Positions 61,346 through 64,000 of a stretch of DNA of 64,000 bases are shown piece by piece. A program made the translations under genes and the position numbers. Location: assembly GCA_961205875.1 (NCBI GenBank), contig OY540819.1, positions 5,954,501 to 6,018,500 on the forward strand, written 5' to 3'. The notes beneath the pieces are model-generated. The model made no database searches. It saw only the letters and a list, made by a program, of their open reading frames with translations, and was not told the DNA's origin. Source of the stretch: Sialis fuliginosa. Lineage: Eukaryota > Arthropoda > Insecta > Megaloptera > Sialidae. Position 1 is the stretch's first letter, and each line of letters opens with the position of its first letter.

Positions 61346-62100
61346 TAGGGTTCCGAAGAAACCCTATTAATCTCACTTTGTCGTCCGTCCGTCCGTCCGT
61401 CCTTTTCACTCAAAGCTAAATAACTCGTAAACTATATAAGCTAGAAACTTGAAATTTTTACTGAACATGTAAATGACACCCTCTAGTAAAATATGTACAA
61501 ATTTATTGAATAAATAATTTTTCAAGGGGGGAAATAAGGAGCTAAAGCTAGGTTAAAAAATATTTTTTTTTTATACCAAGGCATGTGGCACGTTAAAATG
61601 TATAATCAAACAAGCGGAATTTGACCCTTTTTCTATTTTTCTTCTAAATCAAAAATGGTGCCTGTAGGGGGCTTTAAAGCAAATCCAAAAAAAAAACAAA
61701 AAAATTGTATACCAAGACGTGTGGCATGTCAAAATGTACATCTCAATTCGTAGAACATGACCATATTTTTTATTTTTTTTCTAACTCATAAATGGCGCTT
61801 GTAGGGGGCTAAAAACAGTGTTTCATTTTGTCCTCCACCCCCCTCTAACTCTGTAACTACTGGCTCAAAAAATCTGAAAAAAATTTGGTATCGAGGTTTT
61901 TGTGAGACTACCAACGACAAATACTAAAGTCAACAATATAATTTTAAATTTTGGAATTATAGGGAGGGGCGTCATAGAATTTTTTATTTTGATATCTAGG
62001 CATGTGGTATGTCAAAATATAGATCTCAATTAGTAGAACTTGACACTTTTTTATATTTTAACTTTAACTTAAAAATGCACCTGTAAGTGGTTCCAAACAT
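61346..62100 (+). repeat. CCGTCCGTCC element, copy 2 (longer)
   Basis: Same order of landmarks as 57253-57861 with about 150 bp more in the middle (a second GGCATGTCAAAATGTACATCTC-type segment). Both copies end with the same ATGCACCTGTAAGTGGTTCC segment. No coding capacity. Confidence 0.7.
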
Positions 62101-63540
62101 TTGTCTCGGTCTCGCCTCACAGAAATTTAATATGTTAATTTTAAAAAATTGAAAAGAATATTTGAATATTCCTAACAAATAATAATAATAATAACCGACC
62201 GAAAATACTTCTTGAAAATGAGATAGAGATCTTCAAGAGTATAATAACAGAAAAAATAGAATACATTTTTCAAGTTTTCGAAATGTAACCTAATAATGGA
62301 AAAGTACGACCAATTCGACACTTATTATATTTTACAGTGTCTTTACCCCACACCAAGTCTAGACTGTATACATTCAGTAATGTAGTATCTGTATACTTTT
62401 TGGCGTATTTTGGTAAATTGTTTTTGTCAATATTTTGTCAGATAGATGTGACTTACATTTGTCAAACATTACCTTTATCAAATCAAATTTTTTACCTTGA
62501 CAAAATCGAAGACGGCGGTGAAAAGTAATGCACATAGACACTGGTGTTAATTAAACATTCATTTAGATATTAACGCTGACAGCTTATAAAAAAATATCAA
62601 TGTAATTAATTACGGAAAGCAATTAACAATGTTAAACTATTCGTTTATGGTTTGTTGTTCAAATAGTTTTTCATATCACGTGTTAACCTTTGTTGTCTGT
62701 TTTAATTTTCTCAAGTCTGAATATTTGCAATTAATAGTTTTGTAAAATTATTCTACTTTAACGCTTTTTTTGAATGCCCGTTCGACAGGCTGCTCTCAAT
62801 ACCAAATCCCTTATTTTTGAAAACTAAAATATATGCAAAACTATAATAATATGCACATAAAATTTTAATTATTTAGAATTTATAGTTCCGACACAAAAAA
62901 ATCTTTAAAATTCGCGTATTTTCGACTGCCTAAATGGACGTCGAGTTTGTCTCGACGTAAATCATTAGTTTCGATTATCCTAATTATTCAAGTAATATAA
63001 AAAAAATCTCATTTGTAACTTGTCTAAATTATAATTAAAGTTAAGACATTAATTTAATAGAGATATCAACTAATCGATCTTTTCCAGATGATGATACTAT
63101 TAATTGCATCTAAAAATTAATACAAATTAATATACTATGTATTTATTATTTAAATAAATAATGACGTGCCATGAAATATAGATAACAGTTCTGACATTGC
63201 TACATGTAATTATTTACTAAAATTCCGTAACAACTCGAATAGCCAGTCATTAAAAACGACAGGTAATCATTTCTGCATTAAACTAATGTCCTTATAAAAA
63301 TACGTGGATTTTTTTTGTAAAACATTATACACTACATTATGATATATACAAAAACATAGATATGTGTTTTCTACGGACAGTTAGAAATTTTAACAAAATA
63401 ATAAACATATGAGAAATTATTAATACAAAGGCAATCTCGTTATACTGCCTACGTTCGATCGATGGTTGATTTTGCTCTCTCATTTTCTAGATGACTTATT
63501 GAATTTTAAAGTTAATTTTTTTTTACCACAAAAATAAAAG
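62101..63540. other. AT-rich non-coding stretch
   Basis: Nothing recognisable. The 63-codon open frame at 62337-62528 shows no similarity I know. Confidence 0.5.
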
Positions 63541-63560
63541 AAAACAGTTAAATAACATGT

Positions 63561-63725
63561 CTTGAGGTTTCCGCGGTGATCTTGATATGGATCTTGGCTT
63601 CTGGGTAGAAGCCGCGTCGGTTTGATCGTCTAAAAGTGCACTGAAGATGTCTACTGCAATGTGTGACGAAACGTTGGCCGATAACACGACCAAACCGACG
63701 CGGCTTACACCCAGAAGCCAAGATC
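63561..63725. mobile_element. 165-bp hairpin insertion with 16-bp target duplication
   Basis: CAGTTAAATAACATGT flanks the insert without change at 63545-63560 and 63726-63741. Inside, GATCTTGGCTTCTGGGT with GAAGCCGCGTCGGTTT pairs with AAACCGACGCGGCTT and ACCCAGAAGCCAAGATC, around a loop with GACGAAACGTTGG. The long exact target duplication points to retroposition rather than a cut-and-paste transposon. Open frames on the - strand (63523-63816) only read through it. Confidence 0.75.
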
Positions 63726-63741
63726 CAGTTAAATAACATGT

Positions 63742-64000
63742 TTTAAAAAAGGTCATATTTGTCCATTGGTATCGGGTGTAATAAAACGGCAGGGGTATAT
63801 AAGTGGTACCTATCAAATATAATTTAATTCAATTTAAACAAAATTTTAATTAGATTTTTTTTGAGATCTATAAATTACAACTATTGCAAAATAAGTTTCG
63901 CAGTCCTTTAACATGAGCCTATTTATTGATTTAAGACATTTTTGCAAGTAAATAAACGTTCGTTTCAATGCACGAACATCTGTCTGATTCAATGGGTAAG
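63742..64000. other. Right edge, nothing recognised
   Basis: AT-rich sequence without coding, RNA or repeat signals that I can support. Confidence 0.5.

Overview
This is AT-rich animal genomic DNA. The many short GT-AG introns (about 60-110 bp), the two gene families and the crowd of small DNA transposons suggest an insect, possibly a sap-feeding hemipteran; the order is an inference and nothing in the window proves it. There are two complete protein-coding genes, converging on each other. On the + strand is the single-copy-type unconventional myosin VI gene (Drosophila jaguar, vertebrate MYO6): 18 coding exons, 16584-22919, 1235 residues. On the - strand is a fatty-acid amide hydrolase 2-like amidase: 10 coding exons, 44902 down to 33435, 531 residues. 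I rebuilt both exon by exon; phases and totals close without a frameshift.

The unusual part lies between them (about 23975-33140). Two diverged blocks sit in tandem downstream of the myosin gene, and both carry broken or intact copies of its 3' exons. Block 1 (about 23975-28250) holds an exon-12 relic, a 1.4-kb hAT-like insertion and tail copy B (exons 16-18; a stop codon in exon 16, but exons 17 and 18 fully open). Block 2 (about 28720-33140) holds an exon-12 relic and tail copy C (exons 14-18, all open, phases intact, nearly identical to the parent). Copy C ends in a fused last exon carrying the terminal tail module twice in frame. Copies B and C both end in a basic stretch followed by Cys-Phe-Ile-Leu, a CaaX-like prenylation signal absent from the parental C terminus. 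The array could supply alternative cargo-binding tails by long-range splicing, a headless tail protein, or nothing if it is only decaying; transcript data would decide. Intron 14 of the parent also contains an unannotated, in-frame 45-nt cassette exon, repeated without change in copy C.

Layout: 1-16570, non-coding flank or 5' intron of the myosin gene with MITEs and a tandem repeat; 16571-22919, myosin VI; 22920-23974, its 3' UTR and spacer; 23975-33140, duplicated tail array; 33435-44909, FAAH2-like gene with three mobile elements in its 4.7-kb intron 3; 44910-53000, probable first intron and upstream part of FAAH2, with a foldback tRNA-derived element, a LINE remnant and a perfect 78-bp palindrome; 53000-64000, non-coding DNA with TIR elements and a repeated 0.6-0.75-kb element. 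No rRNA, functional tRNA, CRISPR or bacterial-type operon was seen.
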